From JACDAN01 sp963801855 (lineage in GTDB: Bacteria; Actinomycetota; Thermoleophilia; Gaiellales; Gaiellaceae), in assembly GCA_963801855.1 (NCBI GenBank), contig CAWDGK010000001.1:186001-250000 (forward strand): a stretch of DNA of 64,000 nt, written 5' to 3'. Each line of letters begins with the position of its first letter. Positions within the stretch are counted from its first letter, which is position 1. The translations under genes and the position numbers were made by a program. The notes under the pieces are model-generated. The model saw only the letters and a list, made by a program, of their open reading frames with translations. It was not told the DNA's origin and did not search any database. Below are positions 17,445 to 27,829 of this stretch, piece after piece.

Positions 17445-17612
17445 CTAGGCTGCCGCGCGGCGGAGAGCGCGCTCTGCGAGTACCGTCCGGCACTCGGTGC
17501 AGACACGCTGCTCGACCTCGTACGGCACGCCCGCCCGCTGCCGGATCACGTGGGTCGTGATCTCCTGGTGGCGGTGGTTGCGTGTCCTACGGAGCATGTT
17601 CACTGTGGTCAT
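17445..17612 (-). CDS. Small basic CxxC protein of unknown function (55 aa)
   Basis: Translation of the minus strand from ATG at 17612 gives 55 residues with a clear internal logic: an arginine/histidine-rich N-terminus (MLRRTRNHRHQEITTHVIR), a middle YEVEQRVCTECRTVL with a CTEC pair, and an arginine/alanine-rich end. A second ATG five codons downstream is an alternative start. One CxxC suggests a half zinc-ribbon that may dimerise, or a redox pair. I do not recognise the family. It is convergent with DUF3999 and divergent from the L,D-transpeptidase gene, filling an otherwise empty 270-bp gap. Confidence 0.55.
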   Translation of the reverse strand: MTTVNMLRRTRNHRHQEITTHVIRQRAGVPYEVEQRVCTECRTVLAERALRRAAA

Positions 17613-17654
17613 CAATCGGCTAAACGCGCTTCGCGCTTAAATGGATTCGTCCAA

Positions 17655-18416
17655 ATGACGATAGAGAGGTTCGTGTTCATCAAGCTACTCCCTGCGACGG
17701 CCACCCTCTGCGCTTTGTTGGGCGTCCTTACCACTTCCGTACAAGCTTCCCCAAACGGTCGGACGGCACCGGCGTGCACGGTCGGTGCGAAGAAGAGCCT
17801 GATCAGCTCGCAGGGGACGTTCGCCGTTGACGCACTAGGGCTCGTTCGCGTCCACCGCAAACCCGGCGGAGCAGCCTTCGTGCGCTTCGGCCCGCTGAAC
17901 CTCAATGGGGTCCCGATGGTCTTTGCCGCGCTCGATGCCGTGCTGGGAGCCCGCTGCAAGGCTTCGTGGTACCGCGTGATGCTCCCGCTGAAGCCGAACG
18001 GCCAGGTCGGCTACGTGCGAGCCAGGGCCGTGCGGCTGCGCCGTGTGCAAACGCGCGTCGTCGTCGACCTCTCGACGCGCCGGCTGACGGTCTTCGACCG
18101 CGGCAAGCCCGTGCTGACCGCCAAGACGGCGATCGGCGCACGCGCGACGCCCACTCCGGTCGGCAGGTTCTACGTCAACCAGCGCTTCCTCTCCGATGCA
18201 TCCGGACCGTACGGCTGGGCCGCAATCGGCATCTCGGCCTTCTCCGAGACGCTGCGCGGCTGGCCGCAGGGAGGCCCGGTCGCAATCCACGGGACCAACC
18301 GCCCTTCGTTGATCGGCCTTCCGGTCTCGAACGGCTGCATTCGCGTCAGCAACGACGTCGTCAAGAAGCTTTGGCGGCTCGCGCCGACGGGCACTCCAGT
18401 GCTCGTCCAGGTGTAA
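17655..18416 (+). CDS. L,D-transpeptidase (YkuD domain), exported
   Basis: The 253-residue protein has a signal peptide (residues 1-31) and a C-terminal YkuD/ErfK catalytic domain from about residue 132. The active-site pattern is IHGTNRPSLIGLPVSNGCIR, with His212 and catalytic Cys228; the usual SHGC is SNGC here, a substitution seen in other family members. A cysteine-containing SH3-like stretch occupies residues 40-130. Such enzymes make 3-3 peptidoglycan cross-links or attach proteins to the wall. The ATG at 17655 gives the complete signal sequence. Confidence 0.92.
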   Translation: MTIERFVFIKLLPATATLCALLGVLTTSVQASPNGRTAPACTVGAKKSLISSQGTFAVDALGLVRVHRKPGGAAFVRFGPLNLNGVPMVFAALDAVLGARCKASWYRVMLPLKPNGQVGYVRARAVRLRRVQTRVVVDLSTRRLTVFDRGKPVLTAKTAIGARATPTPVGRFYVNQRFLSDASGPYGWAAIGISAFSETLRGWPQGGPVAIHGTNRPSLIGLPVSNGCIRVSNDVVKKLWRLAPTGTPVLVQV

Positions 18417-18445
18417 CTCTTCGAGAGCCGGGTAAGGTCTAGGCG

Positions 18446-18766
18446 ATGGCAAAACCCCGACAGCCGGACATCTTGAACAAGCTCGCCGACGCCGGTGAAG
18501 AGGCGTTTTCGCGCGTTGCGAGCTCGCAGACGGCGGCTCGTCTCCTCGAGTCGGTGACGGGGCTCCGCGAACGGACCGATGAGCTTCAGAAGCGCCTGCG
18601 CGGTCTCGACAACCTCGAGAAGCGCATTGCGAAGCTCGAGAAGACCGTCGCCGGCCTGACGAAGCCGAAGGCGACACGCTCGAGCGCAAGCGGACGAGCG
18701 GCGCGAAAGAGCCCGTCGAAGAGCTCCGCGAGCGGCACTGCCGCCCGCAAGAAGAGCTCCTCCTAG
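18446..18766 (+). CDS. Small coiled-coil protein with basic tail, unknown function
   Basis: The 106-residue protein is predicted to be helical. Residues 20-75 form a coiled coil with heptad leucines (ESVTGLRERTDELQKRLRGL, then LEKRIAKLEKTV), and the last 30 residues are Lys/Ser/Ala/Arg-rich, like histone-tail or nucleoid-binding segments. It starts 29 bp after the L,D-transpeptidase stop and ends overlapping the convergent kinase gene by 4 bp. A phasin-like or DNA-associated scaffold is possible, but nothing in the sequence proves it. Confidence 0.65.
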   Translation: MAKPRQPDILNKLADAGEEAFSRVASSQTAARLLESVTGLRERTDELQKRLRGLDNLEKRIAKLEKTVAGLTKPKATRSSASGRAARKSPSKSSASGTAARKKSSS

Positions 18767-19662
18767 GGCACCCGCAGCCGAATCGCGGCGGGCACGATCT
18801 CGAATCGCGCCGGCGTGGTTCCGGGCTGCTCACCGTCCAGCTGAACCGGCAGGCGCTCATGGGACTCCACGTGGACGACGCGTCCACGCACGACCTCGGC
18901 CTTCGGATGGGGAAGGTGCGCGCCGCGGTAGATCTTCGGCAGTGCCCGGAGTACTTCCGGCTTCGTGATGTCGCGGATCAGGAGGACGTCGAAGAGCCCG
19001 TCGTCGGGCTCGGCGTCCGGCGTGACCATCATGCCCCCGGCCTGGTATCGGCCGATCGCGACGATCACGTCCTCCATCGGGCCGCTGCGCTTCTCTCCGT
19101 CGACGTCGACGTCGAGGTGAACGTTGCTCCAGCGGGAGAAGACCGCGCCGAGGGCGAGGAGGTAGGAGGCCTTCGCGCCCAACCGCTTGGTCGTGCGGTT
19201 CGCCTTTGCCGCAACTGCGCCGCTCATGCCGACGCTGCCCGCATTCGCGAACCACGCCGTCTCCTCGGCGCCGTTCACGCTGTAGGTGGCCCGACCGAGG
19301 TCGAATCGCCGCGCGTTGCCCTCGATCGCGATGCGCAGGGCCTCGTCGAGGCGGTTCGGGATTCCGTGCGTCCGGGCGAAATCCCAGCCGGTGCCGCGCG
19401 GGACGACCGCAAGCTCGACCTCGTCGCGCTGAGCGATCCCGTTGACGACCTCGTGCACCGTCCCGTCGCCGCCGAAGACCACGAGCAGCTCCGCGCCGTC
19501 GTCGGCCGCCTCTCGTGCGAGGTCGCCGAGCTGGCCCGGGCGCTCGGAGAAAATCGCTTCGCCCTGCACCCCGGCTGCGCGCGCGGCGCGAGCCAGCTCG
19601 GGCCAGCGCTTCCCGGTCTTGCCGTTGGCGGACGCCGGATTGACGAGGAGGACGGTCTTCAG
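18763..19662 (-). CDS. Diacylglycerol kinase-like lipid kinase (DAGK_cat family)
   Basis: The 299-residue product has the DAGK/sphingosine-kinase catalytic domain: an N-terminal VNPASANGKTG loop, the nucleotide motif VVFGGDGTVHEVVNG, and VPRGTGWDFA. These proteins phosphorylate diacylglycerol or related lipids. The first motif lies upstream of the first ordinary start (GTG at 19569), so the protein must begin earlier; the only suitable codon is CTG at 19662, 4 bp after the deoD stop. This would be a non-ATG start, or the sequence has one wrong base there. The gene is in an operon with deoD. Confidence 0.82.
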   Translation of the reverse strand: MKTVLLVNPASANGKTGKRWPELARAARAAGVQGEAIFSERPGQLGDLAREAADDGAELLVVFGGDGTVHEVVNGIAQRDEVELAVVPRGTGWDFARTHGIPNRLDEALRIAIEGNARRFDLGRATYSVNGAEETAWFANAGSVGMSGAVAAKANRTTKRLGAKASYLLALGAVFSRWSNVHLDVDVDGEKRSGPMEDVIVAIGRYQAGGMMVTPDAEPDDGLFDVLLIRDITKPEVLRALPKIYRGAHLPHPKAEVVRGRVVHVESHERLPVQLDGEQPGTTPARFEIVPAAIRLRVP

Positions 19663-19666
19663 CGCG

Positions 19667-20383
19667 TCAGTGCTTCTCGGACGTGATCGTGCGCAAAGCG
19701 AGCTCGGTCATCTGGTCGACGGCAGCCCGCATCTCCTCGTCCGTGATCCGGACGAACTCGCCTTCGACCACGACGTCGCTGACCGTCAGCAGGCAGCCCG
19801 CCGCCACCTTTCGGATCGCACCGATCGTGAAGAGCACGGCGGCCTCCATCTCGACCGCGAGCACGCCGCGATCGGACCAGCGCGCGTACTGCCCGTCGTC
19901 CGGGTTGTAGAAGAGGTCGCTGGAGACGATCGGGCCCACCCGGACGCTCTTGCCAAGCTCTTTCGCCGCATGGACGGCGGCGTGGACGAGGCCGAAGTCC
20001 GCGGTCGGCACATGGGGCTCGAAGTTGACGAGCTTGTCGGAGGTGTGATCCGACGGCACCGCCGTGACCGCGATGACGAGGTCGCCGAGCGTCATGTCCG
20101 GCTGTAGGCCACCGCAGGTCCCGACTCGGAGAAAGCGCTTGACGCCGAGCTGGATGAGCTCCTCCATCACGATCGCCGCAGTCGGGCACCCCATCCCCGT
20201 CGACTGCACCGAGACCGGCTTTCCCTCGAATGTGCCCGTGTAGCCGAGCATTCCCCGCTCGTGGTTCCGCTCGACCGGCTCGTCGAAGAACGTCTCGGCG
20301 ATGTACTTGGCCCTGAGCGGGTCTCCCGGGAGGAGACAGGCGTCGGCGTACTCGCCCGGTTCGGCGCGGACGTGGATCGGCAT
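19667..20383 (-). CDS. deoD: Purine nucleoside phosphorylase, DeoD type
   Basis: The 238-residue protein is a hexameric-type purine nucleoside phosphorylase, which splits purine nucleosides with phosphate for salvage. It shows the PGDPLRAKYIAE N-terminus with the phosphate-binding glycine, STGMGCPTAAI, RVGTCGGLQ, and the VEMEAA motif followed by TVSD with the catalytic Asp. Length is typical. It is followed by the lipid kinase gene 4 bp downstream. The window also has hpt, so purine salvage is well represented. Confidence 0.94.
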   Translation of the reverse strand: MPIHVRAEPGEYADACLLPGDPLRAKYIAETFFDEPVERNHERGMLGYTGTFEGKPVSVQSTGMGCPTAAIVMEELIQLGVKRFLRVGTCGGLQPDMTLGDLVIAVTAVPSDHTSDKLVNFEPHVPTADFGLVHAAVHAAKELGKSVRVGPIVSSDLFYNPDDGQYARWSDRGVLAVEMEAAVLFTIGAIRKVAAGCLLTVSDVVVEGEFVRITDEEMRAAVDQMTELALRTITSEKH

Positions 20384-20393
20384 GCCGGAGAGC

Positions 20394-21194
20394 CTATTCG
20401 GTGCGCGACGAGGGCAGCGGCGGGAGTGAACCGCCGGCCTGGTACCTGCGCCGGATCCGGCGGTCGCGCAGCGCTCGCCAGACGAGGAAGCCGACCAGGA
20501 GCGCGATTCCGCCGCCGATGATCGCGGCAGGGAGGAGGAAGTATGCGTAGCTGAGGCGGCTGCGCCCGCCAGTGGGCGCGGAACCGGCCGCGGCCGGCAC
20601 GAGGTCGTAGGTCGAGATGACGGGGCCGCGGTTTCCCTGCGGCGGGAGCGGCGCGAAGGTCGCGATCGGGAAGATCCCGTCCACCATCCACCGGTTCTCG
20701 ATCTTCCGGAGGTCGAGCGTCAGGGCGACGGGGCCGAGCCGAGCACGGTCCTTGCCCGGCATCACGAGGAGATCGACGTTCAGGTGATTCTTCTGCGAGA
20801 AGTTGATCGTCCAGCCGTGGAATCGCTCTCCGAGGGCCGGGTAGGGGTACACGGGTATGTCTCCCCGGGCCCAGTCGCGTCGGGAGGCCTGGCTCCGAAG
20901 GTTCGGTGAGGCAATCTCGTACACGGCACCCGGGTCCTGACGCTTGACGCCGGCGTTCATCAGCAAATCGATCGTCTTGTTGACGCGCCTGCGGTCGGCC
21001 GGCGTCAGGCGCACGGTCTTCTCGCCGGCGGCCACGTTGACGGCTTGCTGGTCGGTGAAGACCTCCGGCGGACTCGGCTTCGCTTCGGGCAGGAGCTTCA
21101 CTCCGGCGACGATGACGGCCGCGATGGCGAGCGGCGCGATCACGGCCCAGGCGAAACGCCGGCGCTTCCGAGGGGAGCGAAGAATCGACCTCAT
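20394..21194 (-). CDS. Bitopic membrane protein of unknown function
   Basis: The 266-residue protein has an N-terminal transmembrane helix (about residues 13-30), an extracytoplasmic domain of about 180 residues, a C-terminal transmembrane helix (about 222-245) and a basic cytosolic end. The middle domain includes DRRRVNKTIDLLMNAGVKR and KIENRWMVDGIFPIATFAP, reminiscent of NTF2-like extracytoplasmic domains, but I do not claim a family. The start at 21194 is chosen because it overlaps the stop of the CGNR regulator as ATGA; the frame upstream has no support. Its operon partners are the regulator above and deoD about 10 bp below. Confidence 0.75.
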   Translation of the reverse strand: MRSILRSPRKRRRFAWAVIAPLAIAAVIVAGVKLLPEAKPSPPEVFTDQQAVNVAAGEKTVRLTPADRRRVNKTIDLLMNAGVKRQDPGAVYEIASPNLRSQASRRDWARGDIPVYPYPALGERFHGWTINFSQKNHLNVDLLVMPGKDRARLGPVALTLDLRKIENRWMVDGIFPIATFAPLPPQGNRGPVISTYDLVPAAAGSAPTGGRSRLSYAYFLLPAAIIGGGIALLVGFLVWRALRDRRIRRRYQAGGSLPPLPSSRTE

Positions 21195-21754
21195 CGGGAC
21201 ACCGCCGCTCGGTAGCGCTTCGTCTTCGTCCGGTTTCCACAGACGGACATCGCGCACCACCGGGACGAGGAGTTTCGCGAGCGGTCGTAGAAGATCCAGC
21301 CGCAGACGTCTCGCGGGCACGCCTTCAACCGGGACCACGTCCCGGCGGTGATCGCCGAGTAGACGATCGCAAGGATCCGGCCGAGCGCGCCATCGAGGGT
21401 GGATGCGTCCGTGTCGAGCCTGGCTGACGCATCGCGGCCGAAGCGCACTCCGAGTGAGACGCTCGAGCCGGCGTCGTCGAGCACCCCCAGGGCCTTCGGG
21501 TCGGGAGCAAGGCCGACATTCGCGTGGAGGAGGGAGCGCAGGGCTTCGCGCACCGCGAGCGCCCGGCGGAGGTCGGCTGCGGACAGCGCGGGCGAGCCTC
21601 TATCGAGGGCGCCGATCCGAACCAGCACGGCCTGGAGCTCCCCGGGTCCCGTCAGCTCCTCGACGTCGTTCTCGACGTCGACGGTGTTTACGAACGCCTG
21701 GATCATGCGCAAAGGCTCCGGTGCGGGCTCTCGGTCGCCGGGATCGGGCAGCAT
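21191..21754 (-). CDS. CGNR zinc-finger/ABATE domain transcriptional regulator
   Basis: The 187-residue protein has the ABATE domain (stress-induced regulator N-terminal domain, around residues 17-130) followed by the C-terminal CGNR zinc finger: CPRDVCGWIFYDRSRN then RWCAMSVCGNR, with four cysteines for zinc and the eponymous CGNR. Such proteins are widespread in actinobacteria and are presumed stress-linked transcription factors. Its stop overlaps the start of the membrane-protein gene. The start may be ATG at 21754 or the internal MIQAFVN methionine 16 codons later. Confidence 0.85.
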   Translation of the reverse strand: MLPDPGDREPAPEPLRMIQAFVNTVDVENDVEELTGPGELQAVLVRIGALDRGSPALSAADLRRALAVREALRSLLHANVGLAPDPKALGVLDDAGSSVSLGVRFGRDASARLDTDASTLDGALGRILAIVYSAITAGTWSRLKACPRDVCGWIFYDRSRNSSSRWCAMSVCGNRTKTKRYRAAVSR

Positions 21755-21796
21755 GCGCGCAGGGTAGCGAAGTCAAACACCACCGTAAAGGGTTTG

Positions 21797-22588
21797 ATGG
21801 TTGCAGGCACGAGAGGACTCGTAGAGCCGAGCAGGGAGCAGGTGCTGGCGTTCTGCGCCGACGATCCGGTCGAGCGCGTGTACCTCGAGGAAGCCGCGCG
21901 ACGAGGGCCGGGGCGGCTGGTCGCGGCACTCGAGGGAGCGGGCGTCAGGGCTCTGTGCCACGTCGGGGCGAACCTGGTTCCCTCCGGCCGAGGGTGCGAG
22001 GTGTTCTCCGACCTCGCCGCGGCCGCGCGGCCGAAGATGCTGATCGGGAACGAGGCGGCCGTCTCCGACCTCTGGGCCGCGGCCGAAGCTCGGATGCCGA
22101 CGCCCCGCGACGACCGCCCCGGCCAGCCGGTCTTCTCGATCGCCGAACCGCCCGAGCCGGGAGGAACCGCGATCCGGGAGGCGACCAGGGCGGACCTCGA
22201 CGTGCTGCTCCCCGCATGCGCGGCCACCCACGAGGGCGAGCTGGGGCTCGATCCGCTCGCAGGCGGCACCGAGTCATTCCGGCGCCGAACGCTGCAGCAG
22301 ATCGACGACCGGCGCTCCTGGGTCTGGCTCGAGGAGGGGACGATCCTCTTCAAGGCCGAAGCCTCCGCATGGACTCCGCATGCCGTCCAGCTCCAGCAGG
22401 TCTGGGTCGACCCGGAGGCCCGGGGGCGCGGCAACGCCCAGCGGGCGCTGCGAGACCTCGTCCGGCTCCTGCTGGAGCGCGTCCCGTGCGTCTGCCTCTT
22501 CGTCCGCGCCGACAATCCGGCGGCGATCCGCCTCTACGAGGCGATCGGCATGCAGAGAGCCGGCACCTACAGATCGATCCTCTTCTGA
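21797..22588 (+). CDS. GNAT N-acetyltransferase with DUF4081-like N-terminal domain
   Basis: The 263-residue protein has an N-terminal domain like DUF4081 (residues 1-120) and a GNAT domain (about 125-263) with the acetyl-CoA loop region QVWVDPEARGRGNAQRALRD, which matches Q/RxxGxG/A. It ends with AIRLYEAIGMQRAGTYRSI, a usual GNAT ending. An AAAGGG-like ribosome site lies upstream of the ATG at 21797. The substrate is unknown. The stop codon overlaps the start of the histidine phosphatase gene by one base. Confidence 0.85.
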   Translation: MVAGTRGLVEPSREQVLAFCADDPVERVYLEEAARRGPGRLVAALEGAGVRALCHVGANLVPSGRGCEVFSDLAAAARPKMLIGNEAAVSDLWAAAEARMPTPRDDRPGQPVFSIAEPPEPGGTAIREATRADLDVLLPACAATHEGELGLDPLAGGTESFRRRTLQQIDDRRSWVWLEEGTILFKAEASAWTPHAVQLQQVWVDPEARGRGNAQRALRDLVRLLLERVPCVCLFVRADNPAAIRLYEAIGMQRAGTYRSILF

Positions 22589-23184
22589 TGGAGCGGGCGA
22601 TCTTCGTCAGGCACGGGGAGAGCGAGTACTCCGCCCGGCAGCTCGTCAACGGGGACCCCTCGGTCGCCGTGGGGCTGACCGAGGAGGGTCGCGAGCAGGC
22701 GACGTTGCTCGGCAATCGTCTCGAGGGCGAGCCGATCGACCTCTGCGTCGTGACCGAGTTCGGGCGGACGCGTGAGACCGCGGATCTCGCCCTGGGCGAG
22801 CGTGAGGTTCCCCGAGTCGTTCTGAAGGAGCTGAACGACCCGTTCTACGGAGACTTCGAGGGCAAGGCGCTCGCCGAGTACCGCAAGTGGGCCGGGACGC
22901 ACGGGCCCCTCGACATTCCGCCCGGCGAGGGCGAGGCGCGTGCCGCGATCGCCAGGCGATACGCACAGGGTTTCCGCTTCCTGCTCGGCCGGCCGGACGA
23001 GACGATCCTCGTGGTCTGCCACTCGCTCCCGATCGCATTCGCGCTCGCCGCGGCCGACGGCCGCCGTCCCTCCGCCAAGATGCCGCTGATCACCCCCGCC
23101 GAGCCGCACGTCCTCTACAGGGAAAGCTTGGGCGAGGCTGCCGAGCGGATCGAGGCGTGGGTCGAGAACCCCGTGTACCCGTGA
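22588..23184 (+). CDS. Histidine phosphatase family protein
   Basis: The 198-residue protein is a phosphoglycerate-mutase-like histidine phosphatase. The RHGE motif (FVRHGESEY, catalytic His near residue 9) and the second catalytic histidine in LVVCHSLPIAFA (about residue 148) are present, along with the RTRETADLAL segment. The substrate cannot be read. It is translationally coupled to the upstream GNAT gene (TGATG) and to a tiny downstream frame (GTGA). Confidence 0.88.
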   Translation: MERAIFVRHGESEYSARQLVNGDPSVAVGLTEEGREQATLLGNRLEGEPIDLCVVTEFGRTRETADLALGEREVPRVVLKELNDPFYGDFEGKALAEYRKWAGTHGPLDIPPGEGEARAAIARRYAQGFRFLLGRPDETILVVCHSLPIAFALAAADGRRPSAKMPLITPAEPHVLYRESLGEAAERIEAWVENPVYP

Positions 23185-23276
23185 GACGACTCTTGATCGC
23201 AGCTGCCCTGGCCTGGGTGGGGCGCTGGACGGCGCACATGGTCGCGGCATACCTCGAGCACCGTCGTCCACAATGA
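23181..23276 (+). CDS. Possible 31-aa membrane microprotein between phosphatase and tilS
   Basis: A GTG at 23181 overlaps the phosphatase stop as GTGA, and its own stop overlaps the tilS ATG as ATGA. The 31-residue product MRRLLIAAALAWVGRWTAHM... begins with a basic then hydrophobic stretch long enough for one membrane span. The exact fit on both sides is what one expects of a translated link in an operon. It could also be only a non-coding 88-bp spacer; there is no family evidence. Confidence 0.4.
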   Translation: MRRLLIAAALAWVGRWTAHMVAAYLEHRRPQ

Positions 23277-24253
23277 CGCCTGTGGCTCCCCAGGCTTTCC
23301 GCGCTGCCGTCGAGACTCAGATCCGACGGCACGACCTGATCCCGGCAGGTGGAGCAGTGACCTGCCTCGTCTCCGGCGGAGCGGACTCGACGAGCCTCTG
23401 GCATGCGCTCCGTGAGCTCGGGTACGCCGTCTCCGCCCTCCACGTCAATCACCACTTGCGAGGAGGGGAGTCGGATGAGGACGCTCGTTTCTGCGCGGAG
23501 CTGCTCGGTGCCGACGTCGTCGACTCACCCGGCGGTCGTACCGAGGCCGAGCTTCGCGACCTGCGGTACTCGTTCGCGGCCGACCGCCTCCGCGCCACGG
23601 GCCACACGGCCTCCGACCAGGTCGAGACCGTCCTCCTCCGGATCGTCGCCAGCGGGAAACCAGGAGGGATCAAGGCGCGGCGCGAGGACGGGGTCGTGCG
23701 ACCCCTCTTGACCCTGTGGCGCGAGGACACCGAGGCCTACTGCCGGGCTGTCGGCCTGCCGTTCAGACTCGACTCGTCGAACCCGGGCACGAAGCGCGGC
23801 CTCATCCGCGACGAGATCGTGCCCCTCCTCCGGCAGCTCGACGAGCGAGCCGAGCAGAGCCTCCTGGCGCTGGCAGAAGGTCGCCCGAGCCGACTCGATG
23901 AACTGCTCGTGAGCAGCGAAGGCTCAGCGCGGGCCGACCTGGGCGGTGGCCTGCACGCCGTCCGGGAGTACGACCGCGTCTGGCTCGAGCGGGGCCCGGT
24001 CGAGCTCGACGGCGAGGTGCGCTGGGGCGCCTGGAAGATCCAGTCCGAGCTCCCGGGGCTCCGGGTGCGGGGATGGCGGGCGGGGGATCGGCTCGCAGGC
24101 CGGCGCAAGAAGCTTCAGGATGTGTTCGTGGACGCGAAGGTGCCGCGCTCCGAGCGGGAGGCCTGGCCTCTCGTCGTGCGCGGCGACGAAGTGGTGGCGG
24201 TCCCCGGGATCGTCGAGGCGGAAGGAGTGGTCGCTGAGCACGTTCAAGACTGA
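23273..24253 (+). CDS. tilS: tRNA(Ile)-lysidine synthase
   Basis: The 326-residue protein has the PP-loop ATP-pyrophosphatase motif SGGADSTSL (about residues 34-42) and the TilS signature HVNHHLRG followed by ESDEDARFC. TilS converts C34 of the AUA-reading tRNA-Ile to lysidine and is essential. The C-terminal part contains the TilS substrate-binding element with RRKKLQDVFVDAKVP. The length is typical of actinobacterial TilS. The next gene, hpt, begins inside its last codons, the usual bacterial tilS-hpt-ftsH order. Confidence 0.94.
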   Translation: MTPVAPQAFRAAVETQIRRHDLIPAGGAVTCLVSGGADSTSLWHALRELGYAVSALHVNHHLRGGESDEDARFCAELLGADVVDSPGGRTEAELRDLRYSFAADRLRATGHTASDQVETVLLRIVASGKPGGIKARREDGVVRPLLTLWREDTEAYCRAVGLPFRLDSSNPGTKRGLIRDEIVPLLRQLDERAEQSLLALAEGRPSRLDELLVSSEGSARADLGGGLHAVREYDRVWLERGPVELDGEVRWGAWKIQSELPGLRVRGWRAGDRLAGRRKKLQDVFVDAKVPRSEREAWPLVVRGDEVVAVPGIVEAEGVVAEHVQD

Positions 24254-24800
24254 GGTCGAGCAGGGCGTCGCGGAGATCCTGCTCGAGGAGGACGTGATCC
24301 GCGACCGGATCGCCGAGCTCGGCGCCGAGATCTCGGCCGACTACGCAGGGAAGGATCTGCTGCTCGTCGGCGTCCTCAAGGGAGCCGTCTTCTTCATGGC
24401 CGACCTCATGCGCCACATCACCGTCCCGTGCGAAGTCGATTTCATGGCGATCTCGAGCTACGGGGCCTCGACGGACTCCTCCGGTGTCGTCCGGATCCTG
24501 AAGGACCTCGACGAGACGATCGAGGGGCGGAACGTCCTCGTCGTCGAGGACATCATCGACTCGGGGCTCACGCTCTCCTACCTGAAGCGGACCCTCGGGG
24601 CGCGCCACCCGGCGTCGCTGGAGGTCTGCGCGCTTCTCACGAAGCCCGAACGCCGGGAGGTGGAGGTGCCCGTCCGCTACATCGGATTCGAGATCCCGAA
24701 TCGCTTCGTGGTGGGGTTCGGCCTGGACTACGCCGAGCGGTACCGGAACCTCCGCTACGTCGGCGTCCTGGCCGACGAGACGGCCGGCGAGACCGGCTGA
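24234..24800 (+). CDS. hpt: Hypoxanthine phosphoribosyltransferase
   Basis: The 188-residue protein has the PRPP-binding motif VLVVEDIIDSG (about residues 102-112) and the purine-site segments LKGAVFFMADL and VDFMAISSYG, which define HPRT, the salvage enzyme that makes IMP or GMP. The coding start appears to be CTG at 24234: it gives the family-typical beginning STFKTEVEQGVAE, has an AAGGAG at the right distance, and no ATG, GTG or TTG is available before a conserved region. It overlaps the end of tilS by 20 bp. Confidence 0.9.
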   Translation: MSTFKTEVEQGVAEILLEEDVIRDRIAELGAEISADYAGKDLLLVGVLKGAVFFMADLMRHITVPCEVDFMAISSYGASTDSSGVVRILKDLDETIEGRNVLVVEDIIDSGLTLSYLKRTLGARHPASLEVCALLTKPERREVEVPVRYIGFEIPNRFVVGFGLDYAERYRNLRYVGVLADETAGETG

Positions 24801-24876
24801 TCCAACCGGGGACAGCCCACCCCTTTGGGGCTGGTTCGACCCGTAAGGACACTGCTACCCTGGCGATATAGCGCCT

Positions 24877-26841
<1,965 letters not shown>

Positions 26842-26853
26842 TCTCTCCCCATC

Positions 26854-26884
26854 CCCGGACGTCGCTTTGCGCGTTCGGGTTTTT
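26854..26884 (+). terminator. Rho-independent terminator of ftsH
   Basis: The stem pairs CCCGGACG with CGTTCGGG (8 bp including one G-T), extended by CGC/GCG around a TTT loop, and is followed by five T residues. It begins 13 bp after the ftsH stop. Confidence 0.85.
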
Positions 26885-26914
26885 CCGGGAGGCGTCGGAG
26901 GTAAAGAGCCCGAC

Positions 26915-27801
26915 ATGAGGTTCCGCCGAGGTGCCCGTCTCGATCCCGGTCAGGTGACCGACGTTCGCGGCCGCCGCATGGGGCGCGGTGGCATGGCGCT
27001 TGGCGGCGGTGGCCTGGGCGGGATCGGGCTCGTGATCTTCCTCCTGATCACGGTGTTCTCGGGGGCGGCGGCCTCGGACAGCTCGCGCCGCTCGAGGACC
27101 AGCAGGTCGGGCAAGGCGACACGCCGGGCCAGGTCTCGCAGGAATGCCTGACGGGCGAGGACGCCAACGAGCGCCAGGACTGCCGGATCGTCGCGGTCGT
27201 CAACTCCGTCCAGCGCTTCTGGGACGGCGTCTTCCAGAGGAGCAACCGCAAGTACCCCTACGCGGACACCGTGTTCTTCACGGACCAGGTGCAGACGCAA
27301 TGCGGCGGCGCGACGTCCCAGGTCGGCCCGTTCTACTGCCCGCGCGACCAGTTGATCTACATCGACCTCGGTTTCTTCGACGAGCTTCAGTCGCGTCTCG
27401 GCGCGGGTGGCGCGCCGTTCGCACAGGCGTACGTCATCGCGCACGAGTACGGGCATCACGTCCAGAACCAGCTCGGCGTCCTCGAGCGGATCGGCAACGA
27501 CCGCCAGGGCCCGGAGAGCAGAGCCGTTCGCGCAGAGCTGCAGGCGGACTGCTACGCCGGCGCCTGGGCGGCCAACGCCGTGGATACGGAGCTGATCGAG
27601 GAGCTGACGCAGGAGGACATCAACGCAGGGCTCGACGCGGCCGCTGCGATCGGGGACGACCGCATCCAGGAGCAGACGCAGGGCCAGGTCAACCCCGAGA
27701 GCTGGACGCACGGCTCGTCCGAGCAGCGGCGGCGTTGGTTCTCGCGCGGGTACGAACAGAAGCGCCCCGCGGCGTGCGACACCTTCACCGGCTCGATCTA
27801 A
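26915..27801 (+). CDS. Neutral zinc metallopeptidase, YpfJ family (one frameshift at 27059-27063)
   Basis: The protein of about 295 residues belongs to the putative neutral zinc metallopeptidase family (PF04228, YpfJ). It has one N-terminal membrane helix (GGIGLVIFLLITVFSG) preceded by an RRMGRGGMALGGGG linker, then a soluble domain with the zinc site HEYGHH and a downstream ELQADCYAGAW motif that gives the third ligand. The frame breaks in a run of five G residues; adding one G restores a GGGGLGQLAPLEDQQ linker common in the family. This occupies the place between ftsH and folP where folE is found in many actinobacteria. Confidence 0.88.
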
Positions 27802-27829
27802 CCAGGGCTCCCGCGCATAGGCTCGCAGG

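Noticed and set aside
24801..24876. Specific promoter for ftsH
   Set aside because: The gap has weak hairpins and a TACCCT-like hexamer but no convincing -35/-10 pair, so I did not call one.
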